Shown here one piece after another: positions 38,845 to 48,678 of a DNA stretch of 64,000 nt. Made by a program: the position numbers and the translations under genes. Positions within the stretch are counted from its first letter, which is position 1. Every line of letters begins with the position of its first letter. The notes beneath the pieces were generated by a model. It saw only the letters and a program-made list of their open reading frames with translations, was not told where the DNA came from and made no database searches. The stretch is from Margaritifera margaritifera. Lineage: Eukaryota > Mollusca > Bivalvia > Unionida > Margaritiferidae. The stretch covers positions 1-64,000 of the forward strand of contig JAQPZY010000478.1 of the NCBI GenBank assembly GCA_029931535.1, read 5' to 3'.

Positions 38845-39002
38845 TGCCACTTTGTGTAGCTGGGCCTGATGGTTCGGGATTTAGAACCACCTTATAAAGC
38901 TAATTTAGTTGTACAGGTACTTTAATATTAAAAACGTTTCAGAAGTTTAGTAACCGCTTTGTGCAGTTTGGGCCTGATGGTTTGGACTTGTAACCACCTT
39001 AT
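38845..39002. repeat. Two copies of a ~50-bp motif
   Basis: Copies at about 38845-38896 and 38951-39002 share CTTTGTG..G, GGGCCTGATGGTT and AACCACCTTAT, at a ~107-bp period. Confidence 0.7.
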
Positions 39003-39083
39003 GCGTTTAATTTACGTGTGGTTTTTATTTATAACTATATTCTTAAGTTAATTTATCAAATGACTACACTGGCCAACGCACCG

Positions 39084-39122
39084 CTTTATATGCTTGAAGC
39101 GCGGACGCGATGGAAAACATGG
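39084..39122 (-). promoter_or_regulatory. Orphaned promoter of gene C: TATA plus shared box
   Basis: Minus strand GCATATAAAG (39084-39093) and the shared box (39094-39122) match the gene A promoter closely. It now faces the 864-bp insertion. A transcript starting here would enter the insertion before reaching gene C. Confidence 0.72.
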
Positions 39123-39313
39123 GGTTCAGATCGAGAGTGAGAAAATGGATAGAGGTAATAACTTCAGATCGATAGAAAGAGATAGATAGAGCATATCCAT
39201 TTTGTTTTTCAATTTCAATAAACCACACAACACGGTTTTTTCAAAAATCAACATTTTTTAATGAACAAGAAGAAGCTTCTCTAACATAAAAAAGGTAAAC
39301 AAAGAACAAGATA
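39123..39313. other. Intergenic, 3' end region of the structural block
   Basis: No gene. Minus-strand ATTAAA at 39257-39262 lies about 50 bases after the protease stop and could be the poly(A) signal of the late block. There is no histone-type stem-loop here. Confidence 0.5.
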
Positions 39314-39889
39314 TTAAACAGGAACGTATTTACAGGGTTGACAACGTTGGGAAGGTAAACTAAACTTCCACTTTTCTACATCTACAGCATTCTGATGCAC
39401 ACTACGTTTCTGAGCTAAAGATAAGAGATAACCATAACGTTCACAAAACCATCGTTCTACTTTAGCATCGTTTCGAGCATAGTCTCTATCAAAACAAGTC
39501 ACTAAATGTTCCAAGGAATATCCGAGACTGCGTTGATGAAGAAAATGTACACAATATTGTCCGCACACCATTGAATCCGATCCTTGTAATCTAACATTAT
39601 TGAATCGAGTGGAAACGGCATTTCTTCTCGTAAAGTCGATGATGTCGTCTTCTAAAGGGGGTAATCCACAAGAATCAAAATATTCCACACCACCACCACT
39701 GTGATCGTTGGGAAAGTACACGGCTACCCAATGGGTTCCTGGTCGATGACTGTCGTCGGTATTGATGACATAAGCATGAACGTCTTTAGGTTTGCGATGA
39801 GGTAGTTCATCTTTAGCACACACCACAGGATTCCAAGAAGAAGTGTAGGAACTGCGAGTCAACAGGTAATGAAGTTCCCTGGTATCCAT
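39314..39889 (-). CDS. Adenain-like cysteine protease
   Basis: 191 codons from the ATG at 39887-39889; a longer GTG-started frame is not used in eukaryotes. This is the maturation protease of Polintons and adenoviruses (C5 family, ubiquitin-like-protease fold), which cleaves virion precursors. The catalytic set is visible: His53 in GTHWVAVY, Asp72 in EYFDSCG, Gln102 in RLQGSD and Cys109 in SMVCGQYC. The frame is uninterrupted and the length fits the family. It is the last gene of the minus-strand structural block and its start lies just inside the stop region of the preceding gene. This is one of the few core genes intact as written. Confidence 0.9.
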   Translation of the reverse strand: MDTRELHYLLTRSSYTSSWNPVVCAKDELPHRKPKDVHAYVINTDDSHRPGTHWVAVYFPNDHSGGGVEYFDSCGLPPLEDDIIDFTRRNAVSTRFNNVRLQGSDSMVCGQYCVHFLHQRSLGYSLEHLVTCFDRDYARNDAKVERWFCERYGYLLSLAQKRSVHQNAVDVEKWKFSLPSQRCQPCKYVPV

Positions 39890-39894
39890 TTTTT

Positions 39895-40461
39895 TCACAG
39901 GTAACGAAAAGTCATCAATTCACACTTGACTTTTTGCTTGAATTGGTCTCTCGAGTAAGTCGATGAATCACGGACAGTCTCTATAGCCTTTTGTAAATGA
40001 GCTTCGATGCGTCGGATCTCCAGAGGAGTGAGTGGAGGTGAAGAAGAATGCTGCAAGTCTTTATACCATTGTCTCAACACCTTTTCTTCCGAGATCTGAG
40101 ACCAGGCGTCCTCCATATATTCGTCCATTTTTTCTTGTGCACTCATCATCAAACATTTGTCGTGTTGTTTCTGGCTCGGATGATCGATTTGACATCCATG
40201 ACAATCTTTCATAGACAGTTCTGTAATTTTGGAACCCATTGCCGTAGCAAAACAAGAGACTAAATGTTGTTCGTGTTCTGGCCATCTTGATGGCATACAT
40301 GGAATAAATCCAGCAAACTCGGGAACAGTATTATTCTCTTCTTCTTTTGGAAGTTCTGGATGAATCAACCCGTCATCATCAGTGGTAGTTTGTTACTGTT
40401 GTGCTTCACAAAATCCCTCATCATTATCTATCTCCATAGGTTCTTCTTCTACGTGTTGCAT
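39895..40461 (-). pseudogene. Unknown Polinton protein, one premature TAA
   Basis: A frame begins at ATG 40459-40461 directly after the capsid gene, meets TAA at 40393-40395, then stays open to 39895, about 188 codons in all. The product is acidic at the start, with scattered Cys/His (DCHGCQIDH near the middle) and helical, charged second half (LEIRRIEAHLQKAIETV). I recognise no domain. Its place between major capsid and protease suggests a virion or assembly role. Only the stop breaks it; there is no frame change. Confidence 0.6.
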
Positions 40462-40476
40462 CTTTTTTTTTTTCCT

Positions 40477-41886
40477 CTAATAGTCTAGAATTACTTCTCT
40501 CAAACTGTTGATCTCTAGAGTATTATCAAATTCTGCATACAAGACGACGTTCACTGTCTCGGGTAGAGGATTTGCAAACTGAAGTTCCACACGAAGTGGG
40601 CCTGATTTTATGGGGTGGAAATGTCCTTCGTCGCTGCCTTGGTCCGGAGTGAAATCAAAACCTCACAAGGCATACCCTCCTGCATAATCCTGGTACAAAA
40701 TACCGTGGCTGGTGTTGGTGCCTAACTGTCCTGTGGCTTCAAACAGACTCAAGTAAGATCGCAGGTAATTTTTCTCGGCAAAGTCAGGTTCAGAAGGTCT
40801 AGTACACAATGCCTTGCCATCTCGACTGACTTCTATCTTTTTGACGTCAAAGTGCTTGAAGTTGAACGGATTTTCTTTGTGGGATCCATTGAAGGCTGAA
40901 TTTTTGACGATGCCAATCAGCAAACGTTTGGGTAGCTGTCCTTGGAAGACGTGATCTTTGACTTTGGATTGGGCTCCAGTGCCAATGGTAAATGTTTTCA
41001 CTTCCACTCGTCGCACAGGATACTTGGCAGTGGTTCTGCTCAAGGTTTGACTGATGTCGTTGACTACTTTAGGTAAGACTTCTACACGGCGCACGTAAAG
41101 TCTGGTTTCTTGGATGAAGGTTTTCCACAGGTTGTTGTCACCAGTGGCCGTCAAATGGAAAGCAGTACTACTGCGATTCAGTCTCAGGCGTACATCTACT
41201 CCGTTCAACAAATACTTGTCTTGCAACCACATGTCCAAATGCAAACGATCCATCAGTTCTAAAGGGCGGCCTCTAATTTTCTCTCGACGGGCGTTAAATC
41301 CCACATTGTACGGGGTTTCTGGAGTTATATTTTCAGTTAGATCGTCATCAGCCTTCGTAACTTTCGCCGGTACAGTCGCAAGTGTGTCGTTGAAGATATC
41401 AACAATCTTTGTATTGGGGGGGGGGGCCTCCTTTCTCGTTCCCGCGGTGTCAGGTTTCCAGACCACCGAAGCATCCAGATGAGTTTTCTTGGCTTCTTTT
41501 CCGTACGTCAAGAGATTTTCCAAGTAAGCACAGTAAGGGTAAGTATCCAAACTGCTGCTAACCAGTTTGTTATTCAAGTACAAATCTATTCCGCTGAACA
41601 AGGAATGCATGAAATTATTGACGGGTGCCACTAGGTTATCGGCATTTGGAGGGGCACCATCCTTCGTTTCGGCCACTTTGAGTTTCAGGTACAAGTAGCT
41701 GTTATTCAGATCGATGTAATCTTCGGTTTGTCCCTTGATTTCAAATTCGATAATAGCTGAATCCGTCAAAGACGATACAGGATGAAATTCTACCCATTGG
41801 GATTCTTGCATCGTCATCATGGTGGGAGGCATGGAAAACAGATCCAGTTCTGACTTGGTACATTCGCAAGAATCTCGGTGCATCAT
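40477..41886 (-). pseudogene. Major capsid protein, double jelly roll, one TGA
   Basis: ATG at 41884-41886, TAG at 40477-40479, about 469 codons with one in-frame TGA at 40663-40665. The hexon-like protein forms the pseudo-hexagonal capsomers of Polintons and adintoviruses. Supporting sequence: SELDLFSMPPTMMTMQES at the start, EFEIKGQTEDYIDLNNSYLY in the first jelly roll, and a C-terminal strand region (NVVLYAEFDNTLEI) downstream of the stop that belongs to the same family. A G10 run at 41418-41427 does not change the frame. It is followed at 16 bases by the next gene and preceded by the core-like protein. As written the product would lose about 60 C-terminal residues. Confidence 0.85.
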
Positions 41887-41901
41887 TTTTTTCAATGGCT
41901 T

Positions 41902-42348
41902 TTAGTAATCAAACACGTCTAATTCTCTGACGGTTCTTCTTTTCTTATTCTTTTTTGAACCACCGTGTGGTTTTTTATGAACTCTGAATGGATATCGACG
42001 TCGTCTCTTTCTGCCTTGTCCTTGCTGTGAAGTGGAGGAAGAAGTAATGCCAGGGCCAGAAGCGTGAAGTGAATTTAAAGGACTCTCTCGGAGACCCAAA
42101 AGATCTTTGCCAGTGTGCATCAACACATTTTTTCCTGCTCTCATAAAGGCTTCTTTGGGATTTTGTTTGTCGATGAGGACGTTTTGCAGAAATTCTTTTC
42201 CTTGCGTCAAAGCGGCATCTTTTAAGGCATGAAATCCTCGAGTCACCATGGATTTCAAAATAGGGGCTACCGTCCGAAAAGCCGATTTTAACATATCTCC
42301 TAAACCGTGTCCTCGTTGTCGAGCCACTCCTCGGTACACTGGATACAT
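41902..42348 (-). CDS. Basic virion core / minor capsid-like protein
   Basis: 148 codons, ATG at 42346-42348, TAA at 41902, uninterrupted. The N-terminus has GLGDMLKSAFRTVAPILKS, a likely amphipathic helix as in adenovirus pVI-like and Polinton minor virion proteins. The C-terminus is strongly basic (GRKRRRRYPFRVHKK, KKNKKRR), suited to DNA binding or nuclear import. It lies between penton and major capsid genes, a conserved position for such proteins. Assignment to pVI or to a pX/mu type cannot be settled from the sequence alone. Confidence 0.65.
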   Translation of the reverse strand: MYPVYRGVARQRGHGLGDMLKSAFRTVAPILKSMVTRGFHALKDAALTQGKEFLQNVLIDKQNPKEAFMRAGKNVLMHTGKDLLGLRESPLNSLHASGPGITSSSTSQQGQGRKRRRRYPFRVHKKPHGGSKKNKKRRTVRELDVFDY

Positions 42349-42358
42349 TTTTTGTTTG

Positions 42359-43328
42359 TTACAATTCGTCAGAGAACTTTTTTCGAAAATGTAGTTTCAC
42401 CGTGACTTTTCCTTTGTCAATGAATGGCACATCTTGTCCCAAATCTCCTTTTATACTAATGTTGACACTGTCAAAATACGATTTACTGACTGGAAGATAA
42501 TGAGGATGTACAAATTCACGGTGAACGTGAAACGTGTTTCCACCTTCTTCGTACGCACCAGCAGAAGTATCCACTTTGAAAAGAATGACTCTCAGTAAGG
42601 GAGCGGCTGTGTGTCCCACCACGTTGTATTCTACCACATCGGAGTACACAAACATTAAATTCAGTCCAACGTTCAATTCGATAGGGGTGCGAAAAGCCTC
42701 TCCGAAATCTGTGTATGTGTGGATTGTTCGATCACCATGATAGCTTTTATTTCCACCCAAAATTTCAAACAACCCAGAAGAAAAAGTGATGGTCATGAAT
42801 TTTCAGTCGTGAATCTGAAAGTTGCCTTTGTCAACTTTGTCATCGAATGGCTTCCCCCCATACCCTTTCAAAAATTGTAAGACGAAACGGAATGCCACAG
42901 GATGGTATTTGATCTCTACCCATTTTTTTTTTCCAAGGCTTTGCCAAATTGGGCTTCGAATACGGCCGCAATCGTCTCCACCAAATGTTGAGCACTAAAA
43001 TAATACCCTTCAGGAATTCTCATGCGATAGGTCGAGTAGGGAGGATTGCCCTTTTGTGTACCTATTTTTTTCCAATTTCAGGATCATGGGCGTCCAAATC
43101 TTTTTGAACTTTTTCGTTATAGATTCATACGTCAAAAACGGTTTGATTTCCAGACACATTCTTGATTCGCGTAGCATGAATGATTTCTACCAAAGCCACT
43201 TCCCAATGAGCGTCGTGATCCAATTGGATGGCCTGAGGTAATTTGGCCATGAAACAACATAATTTGTTGTTGGGAAACACATCCATGGAACTGTCACTGG
43301 GTAAAGTTAAATAAAATTGGTCATTCAT
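42359..43328 (-). pseudogene. Penton-like minor capsid protein, multiply broken
   Basis: Starts at ATG 43326-43328 (overlapping the stop of the previous gene), ends 42359. The N-terminus has FYLTLPSDSSMDVFPNN and HWEVALVEI, and the C-terminus has FSSGLFEILGG, APLLRVILFKV and GKVTVKLHFRKKF. Both ends are typical of the Polinton single-jelly-roll vertex protein. The reading is interrupted by TGA at 43125-43127, a frame change at a T7 run (43065-43071), another at a T10 run (42923-42932) and TGA at 42803-42805. The sequence between is plainly coding-like in the shifted frames. It is either a decayed gene or a real gene with homopolymer errors. Confidence 0.8.
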
Positions 43329-43762
43329 AGTAGGTCCAAAGTTTTGGCGTCCGAGGAGTCACTCGAGTTCAAATGATGTTCAAAGGGTTCCAAAAGAGGA
43401 GTGGTATTATGGTGACTGGAAGAAGGTGGTGGACTGGCGTTGGTCGTACTACCGTGGTGTTGGCTGCTGTTGTTGTGGTGACTGTTGTCCGTCGTCGTAG
43501 TAAATTTCAAAGAGGGACTGGGTAAAAGATAACCGATGCAACTGCTGAGTAAAATGGTCCACAATTGTTTGTCTCCTTGTTGCAAACTCAAATTGGCAAT
43601 AGCTGCTCCGATGACACAATACACCACAAAAATTTGGCAGAAAAAGACGATTTGATTTTTAGGCACACGTTCTCCGCACCACACCCAGAGCGGTTGTTTT
43701 TGTAATTCTTGAAGAGAAGAACTCTGCGAAGGAGTCGAGGTCGTGGTTGTGTTGAATGGCAT
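43325..43762 (-). CDS. Two-span membrane protein of the structural block
   Basis: 145 codons, ATG at 43760-43762. Two hydrophobic segments, around residues 39-59 (IVFFCQIFVVYCVIGAAIA) and 67-80 (LWTILLSSCIGYLLP), are separated by a short polar loop, with Ser/Thr- and His/Asn-rich tails. A small membrane protein with this PKNQIVFF...SSCIGYLLP pattern recurs beside the penton gene in Polintons and adintoviruses. Its role is unknown, possibly entry or virion membrane interaction. It overlaps the penton start by four bases, which argues for coupled expression from one transcript. Confidence 0.7.
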   Translation of the reverse strand: MPFNTTTTSTPSQSSSLQELQKQPLWVWCGERVPKNQIVFFCQIFVVYCVIGAAIANLSLQQGDKQLWTILLSSCIGYLLPSPSLKFTTTTDNSHHNNSSQHHGSTTNASPPPSSSHHNTTPLLEPFEHHLNSSDSSDAKTLDLL

Positions 43763-43768
43763 GTTAGG

Positions 43769-44850
43769 TTACTTCTTCTTCTTCTTTTTATAGTCGACGA
43801 CTTGGGAAGCGGCAATCCAAGAATCAAAACTAGGAGGATATCCTTTCCAACGTACTTTGACTTCTTCTACTCGACGTTTGCTTTCGATGTCGTACAAGGC
43901 GTCTTCTTTTTTGGTCACTCGTTGTAACTCAGGCAAGTAAAATGTTCCTTTGAGCATTTCACCGTGCATGTCTTCCAATTTATAGACGGGAGGATGGCGT
44001 CCACGCACGGGTGTAGTGACACGAAACAATTCGGTGGTCCAGTTGGGTAAATAACCTTTGTCAAACGTGCGTTTGATTTTTACGATGCGAACCCAATCTC
44101 TCGTCTTCAACTCCAGCAAGGTTTTTTTCTGAGGTGGTCTGCTCTGGGGTGTACCAAACAATCGATCAAACACGGTCGCTTAATTTTCAGGGCTGACCAC
44201 TTCGTGGGCACATCCGATGGTACGATTGATTGTACGCTTTGACCAAACGGGGTAACACGTCGATGTACTTGAGAGTATGTTGATGTGTAAAATATTTCCA
44301 TGCGTTCTTTCAAAGTTCTTTGAAAACGTTCCACGATACTGGCTTTGGTTTCAGGATTTTCGGTGGTAAAAAAATGAATCTGTCTTTGTTTCAATTCTTT
44401 TTGAAAAGCTTGGTTTAGAAATTCGGTGCCTTTGTCAGTTTGCCATCGTAAAGGGTGACGACCACTTTGTTTCAAGACCAATTTTAAGGCACGTACCAAT
44501 TCGGTACTGCTTTTAGAAGTCAAAGGCACGACCCAAGCAAATTTGGAAAACACGTCGATGACACAAAACAAATATTTGTGACCACGATTGTAGGCTGCCA
44601 AATGAGAGACGTCGGCTAAATCGGCTTGCCATTGATGATCGATGCCTTCCACTTGGGTTGGACTTCCAGAAAATTTTCGTCGAATGGGATTGTGTAACGT
44701 GTACGTCGATTGTTCTTGTAACCATTGTCATACTTCTGGCAAACGTACACTTTTCAATTTACTTTTAGCAGCTCGATATAATTTTTGAACTCCTCCGTAA
44801 CCAGCAGCATGGCCAGGATTGTAATAAAGGCTGGCTAAAAGTTTCTCCAT
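43769..44850 (-). pseudogene. Retroviral-type (DDE) integrase with chromodomain, broken
   Basis: Begins at ATG 44848-44850, ends 43769. It catalyses element insertion. The core shows the three acidic residues: Asp in WQADLADV, Asp in WQTDKGTEF, Glu in ASIVERFQRT. A C-terminal chromodomain (residues ESKRRVEEVKVRWKGYP, then SFDSWI) is in the last frame. Breaks are TGA at 44728-44730, frame changes near 44300 and near 44215-44228, and TAA at 44180-44182. The protein ends in a lysine run. It cannot be made whole as written. The chromodomain may bias insertion toward marked chromatin, which would fit the location in a tandem array. Confidence 0.85.
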
Positions 44851-44861
44851 GGTTTGATTCC

Positions 44862-45463
44862 TCAATAAGTCAACCAAGTACCAATGCTCTTTTCTTCGTG
44901 GGGTATCTTTTTAGATTGCAATGCTTTACGTGTCGGACGAGCCACTAGTGTAAAGGAGGATGTTTGAACAGGGGTCATCGGTTCTGTTTTGACTTCAGTC
45001 TTCACTTCTTCCTTTTTCTCTTCTGATGGCAATGGGGTAGACAACATCTTTTTCATCCAACCCGGTGTGGCTAACTTTCGTATTTTTTTAGGAGGTGGAG
45101 TTTGTAACGCTTCTTCTTCTTCTTCTTTTACTGTCATCCCTGTGGCGGTGTCTGTTTTAGTGGTGGTGGTGACTTTAGGTTCGCTTTTCATCAGGGCTTT
45201 GAAATCTCTCAGAGTGGGTGGAGCTGTTTCGTCTACAGCTTTTTGGTGAAAGAGTTGCAGACGTTATAAGAGTTGACCGTACCGTTGGATTTTTCTGTTT
45301 CTGACAAATCGCTTCGTTCCATCAGCGTTTGTAATTCTTGCTGTAACTGTGACATCTCGTTGAGATTAGGATTGGGTGGTAAATGAGGTATCCGTTGTTC
45401 GTTCCAACGATGGAATTCCATCCATCGTTTGTAAGGCACTAAAGTCAGTTTTCGTCCATCCAT
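44862..45463 (-). pseudogene. Conserved small Polinton protein, broken
   Basis: Starts ATG 45461-45463 with GRKLTLVPYKRWMEF, a short motif common in a small Polinton protein of unknown function, then a helical Gln-rich part. A frame change at a T5 run (45290-45294) leads to a frame with TAA at 45264-45266, which continues into an acidic, Lys/Thr/Pro-rich C-terminal part ending at 44862 (EEEEEALQTPPPKKIRKL). I know no activity for the family. It sits directly before the integrase, with 11 bases between. Confidence 0.6.
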
Positions 45464-45527
45464 TTCATCCAAAGATATAAAAATGTGTGGTCTTTCCAGG
45501 GAAGGGTGTCCTTTTTATCCTCTTTTT

Positions 45528-45945
45528 TTATCGCATGACACCTCCTAAAAGCGGTCCAGCAATCGTTCCTAACAAAGGAGCCGCTATTTTTAACAACGGT
45601 CCTATCAGCATGGGTAGAAATCCTCCTCGTTGCACCAACATTTTTTTTCTTTTGTTGGAGAGGTATTTTCTTTTTGACCATTTGGCGAAGAACGTTCCGA
45701 TGTTTGCCTAATTTTTGTTTCTGTATCTTGGACAAAGGTACCGTTCCTTTCAAGACATTCAAACAAAATTCACACACGGTATCGATGATTTCTTTTGGGG
45801 CTGATTGAATGAGTTGTTTTCGCATGGGAGGATTGGATTTGGTCAGGACAGACAAGACGTCCCAATGTTTAGCGAGACGAGGTGGAAGTCGTCCTTGTTT
45901 GGTTTTCTTCTTTTGGTGGTGGTGGTGTGCACGTTTGGGAGCCAT
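45528..45945 (-). pseudogene. Basic virion-type protein with hydrophobic tail, one frame change
   Basis: ATG 45943-45945; the N-terminus is His/Lys-rich. The middle (CEFCLNVLKGTVPLSKIQKQ, KHRNVLRQMVKKK) is a signature of a small protein present in most Polintons and adintoviruses. The first frame runs on to 45445, but the family-like C-terminus (QRGGFLPMLIGPLL, then Gly/Leu-rich) is in another frame that ends at TAA 45528. The change coincides with a T8 run at 45641-45648. The combination of a basic body with a hydrophobic tail suggests a membrane-active or minor virion component, but function is not established. Confidence 0.65.
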
Positions 45946-45995
45946 CTTAGAGGTTAGGAGTAAGTCTGAAGTTTCTGGCAGGGCACCCTTCTATT

Positions 45996-46917
45996 TTATA
46001 CTGGAACACGTCTCCACTGATTGTCCGCACGACGTACCATCTTCATGACAGGCCTCACTCGACGTTGAGGTGTTTTCAATGGACTAAATCGTCTCAATTC
46101 TTCTTTGGATAAATCCACTAAACTTTGTAACACGCCGGTTCTCTCTTGGACTTTGGTTTTAGGGGACGGTACTTTGTTCGCGGCCTCTGCCATGGCCAGA
46201 TCAGCCGAAGTCGAGGATCCCGAAGTGGTGACTTTCGAAATGGGTTTCCATTTTTGCATCAAATTAGGAAATACTTGTGTTAAGTCGGGTTTGGTAGGCA
46301 TCATCATGAAGGGAGGTGAAGAAGACGAAGAAGTGGACGCAAGAGGAGACCTCGTCACTGATGGTTGTTGTGGTGGTGTCTTGCGGGTGAACGTTTGCGT
46401 CCTGGCAGCAGTACCTCTCTTGCGGGTGCCAGTGGTGGTGGTGGCGGTGGGTGTTTTCTTCTTCTTGGCAGAACTTTTCCTTTTCTTGGGGGGCTTTCTT
46501 TTTAGGGCTTTTCTTTTTTGTGGCTTTCTTTTTGGGACTTTTCTTTTTTTGGTTTTTTTTGGGGGGTTTTTTGGCTTGGGCATTAGGATCCCATTTCAAA
46601 AGTGAACGAATCATAACCCCTCCTACAGATCCGCTACCTCCAGGGGTTAAAATGATATGCGTTTTAGTCCGTGGATCGATTCTAGGATCAGCTAGTTGTG
46701 ACAACGCCACTTTATGTTTTTGAAAAAAACGTTGAGTTTGATGAGGGATGTGAATGATGCCTTGCAGCAATTGACGTGCCGTCAAAGTAAACCATCGTAA
46801 CACTTCTTTGAGACTAGCTTCTAACAAATGAGCACGGACTTGTGCATTTTTTTCGCGATTGATGTCATACAAGGCACGAATCAATTTAGCCGAAGGATGA
46901 GCTTGAAAGGAAGTCAT
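45996..46917 (-). pseudogene. Lysine-rich core-like protein, one frame change
   Basis: ATG 46915-46917. The N-terminal ~100 residues are helical, with a central LLQGIIHIPHQTQ stretch like the neighbouring basic protein, and then a Gly-rich ILTPGGSGSVGG. A repetitive Lys-rich region (KKKSPKKKA type) follows, then a Ser/Thr/Pro-rich tail with basic patches. The frame changes within the T/G runs at 46543-46573, and the tail continues in the new frame to 45996. Composition fits a DNA-condensing core protein. The similarity of its N-terminal part to the protein at 45528-45945 hints at an old duplication. Confidence 0.6.
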
Positions 46918-46980
46918 CTCGAAGACTGTGAGACAGAAATGACGTAGTGGATGTTTTTATAGTTTTTTTCAGAGTGTGGC

Positions 46981-47705
46981 TTAAGGGGACGTGTAAATGA
47001 CAGGGCCTCCTTCTTGACACCAATGGTGAAACAATTGGGCACGAAATCTCAAATAGGCAGGAGTGGTCGGTTTTAAGTCGATGAGTAAATACGCATGAGG
47101 TGTTTGAGTGGCATCGTCGTACGCATAATTCAACCAAGGAGTGCCTAACTGTTTGGCTAACACTTGCACTTGAGATTTGTCTCTGGGGCTTTTAAACAAT
47201 ACCACGTAAGGAGCGTTGAGACTGATGGTACGATGGGCTTTACTTTGAGAAATAAATTTTGAGTAATGTAAATGATGCTGGCATTTCGATGGTGTCCTTT
47301 TCGTGTAAACCAAAGTTTAATTTCTTCGTCTTCTCCTAACATGTCGTCGAAGATGACCAGATATGTTTGACTCACGTCAGACACGATCCCATCGTCTTCG
47401 CGAGGGATGCCTTCTACAAACGAAATGGCGTCTCCTTGACTTTCACGAAGTAAGGTGTAAGACGGTTGCCACTCTTTGTAACACCACACGATGCGTTGAG
47501 GTGGACGATCGAACAAATGAGATTTGTGTTCGATCAAACGTTTGACAAATTCGGTTTTGCCTGAACCACTGGGTCCAGCAATCAACATGTTAAATGGATG
47601 GCGCAGATACAAAGCTTCCCAACTGGGACGATCTAACTTTTCGTCGATCACTTTGACCACAGAGGAAGTAGAAGAGGCAGACGAGGCAGAAGAAGATGTA
47701 GCCAT
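46981..47705 (-). pseudogene. FtsK/HerA-type packaging ATPase, one frame change
   Basis: ATG 47703-47705, chosen because the upstream extension is unlike the family. It pumps DNA into the capsid. Walker A is GPSGSGKTE near residue 42; Walker B is YLVIFDDML near residue 115. The following ITQN is the sensor-like motif of the A32/FtsK family. A frame change near 47250-47262 moves the C-terminal third (ISLNAPYVVLFKSPRDK...) to another frame that ends at 46981. Length, if in one piece, would be about 240 residues, normal for the family. It lies upstream of the core-like gene. Confidence 0.85.
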
Positions 47706-47773
47706 GACTGAGGTAGAAAGATTTTTGAGAAGAAGACAAAAGACCCAAGACATTTTATACGTTTCATACACGT

Positions 47774-48121
47774 TTATTTATTTTTTTTTTTAAATGTCAA
47801 CACAACACAAAAACATATTTTACAAGTCATGAAGGACAAAAATGCATACCGCATAATGGTCACGTACAACAATAAAGCTACCACTAAAAGAATTAAAGTT
47901 CTGTATAAACAAGTCAATGTACAACAAGAACAAAACACTGTCCTAGGAATGGAAGGCACAGGCACGGCGGTGGTATTATTCTGCTCGTCTTTGTTCTGGT
48001 GTTGGTGGTGATAGAATGAAATGGAGGAGATATGTTCCTCAGGGGGTTGTTTTTGGACGACGACAACGGTGTGGTCTTTCTCTGCTGTGTCAGGTTCTTC
48101 CAGGATTGTTTCTAAGGTCAT
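47774..48121 (-). CDS. Single-span membrane protein (unknown)
   Basis: 115 codons, ATG 48119-48121. The N-terminal half is acidic and His/Gln-rich; a Cys-rich patch (FCSCCTLTC) precedes one hydrophobic span around residues 75-92 (TLILLVVALLLYVTIM), and a short hydrophobic Cys-containing tail with basic end follows. I recognise no family. It is separated from the ATPase gene by 68 bases and may be a minor virion or host-membrane protein. Confidence 0.5.
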   Translation of the reverse strand: MTLETILEEPDTAEKDHTVVVVQKQPPEEHISSISFYHHQHQNKDEQNNTTAVPVPSIPRTVFCSCCTLTCLYRTLILLVVALLLYVTIMRYAFLSFMTCKICFCVVLTFKKKNK

Positions 48122-48158
48122 TGTTTTTTACTTAGGTTCCCATTGCACTTTTGGAAAC

Positions 48159-48425
48159 TTAGTGACATGCCAGGTCTTTGGCAAACTGGGCCACTTCTTG
48201 TAGCCAAGCATGGAAACCAATTTTTCTCCAGTCACGTACATCTTTCCAATTGTAAAGTTGTTGGTGTAACTCACTAGCAATACACACTTCTTGAAACGTA
48301 TGAAAGGTAGATAAAGTTTGACTAATGTCTTCTTCACACGGAGGTACCCCACTCGTCTTAATCACCACTCTTAACACTTTGAGTACAATTTGTCTTTCGT
48401 GCACCGATAAAGCATGAATGGTCAT
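48159..48425 (-). CDS. Small helical protein (unknown)
   Basis: 88 codons, ATG 48423-48425, uninterrupted. It is predicted helical, with two Cys and several Trp (NWKDVRDWRKIGFHAWLQEV). I recognise no domain. Its position between the F-box-like gene and the membrane protein places it in the accessory part of the main operon-like block. A run of T at 48427-48440 lies just before the start. Confidence 0.5.
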   Translation of the reverse strand: MTIHALSVHERQIVLKVLRVVIKTSGVPPCEEDISQTLSTFHTFQEVCIASELHQQLYNWKDVRDWRKIGFHAWLQEVAQFAKDLACH

Positions 48426-48489
48426 GTTTTTTTTTTTTTTGATGGTTCATCAAAATAGTCCAAAACAACCACGGGTCCTCCAAAATAAT

Positions 48490-48650
48490 CTAAGACAAAC
48501 ACTGATCTTCAAAAATACTCCACAACGAATGTCCTGGAAAACGAAATCTAAGAAAGGCAGTCACTAACACACACACAGCATAGCGTCCAAAATTCAATGG
48601 AAACAGTTCTTGTATCAAAATGTTTATAATCCTCTAAGGTCTGAACACGA
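48490..48650 (-). other. Coding-like open stretch, unassigned
   Basis: One minus frame is open from about 48650 to a TAG at 48490-48492 and has a hydrophobic, non-random look (NFGRYAVCVLVTAF). Nearby, a different frame (48427-48535) has three imperfect repeats of V-V-x-L-D-Y-F. There is no good ATG. It may be the frame-changed 3' part of the F-box-like gene just upstream. Confidence 0.3.
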
Positions 48651-48678
48651 TCGTTGACTTCCTTCCACGGAATACGTT

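Larger units (their letters stand above)
38197..39060. mobile_element. 864-bp insertion in the gene C leader
   Basis: Bracketed by an 11-bp direct repeat. Removing it in the mind's eye places a TATA box and the shared promoter box about 90 bp before the gene C ATG, the same architecture as genes A and B. The insertion contains two tight hairpins (38260-38309), an ORF starting like histone H4/H2A (38545), AATAAA followed by a 37-base A tract, and two copies of a ~50-bp motif (38845, 38951). No transposase and no clear terminal repeats are visible. The type of element is unknown. Confidence 0.65.

Noticed and set aside
39219..39225. AATAAA on the plus strand before the protease gene
   Set aside because: No plus-strand gene lies upstream; the local transcription is on the minus strand.
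46105..46605. Long hydrophobic plus-strand ORF
   Set aside because: It is the antisense shadow of the lysine-rich core-like gene; Lys codons read backward give Phe and Leu.
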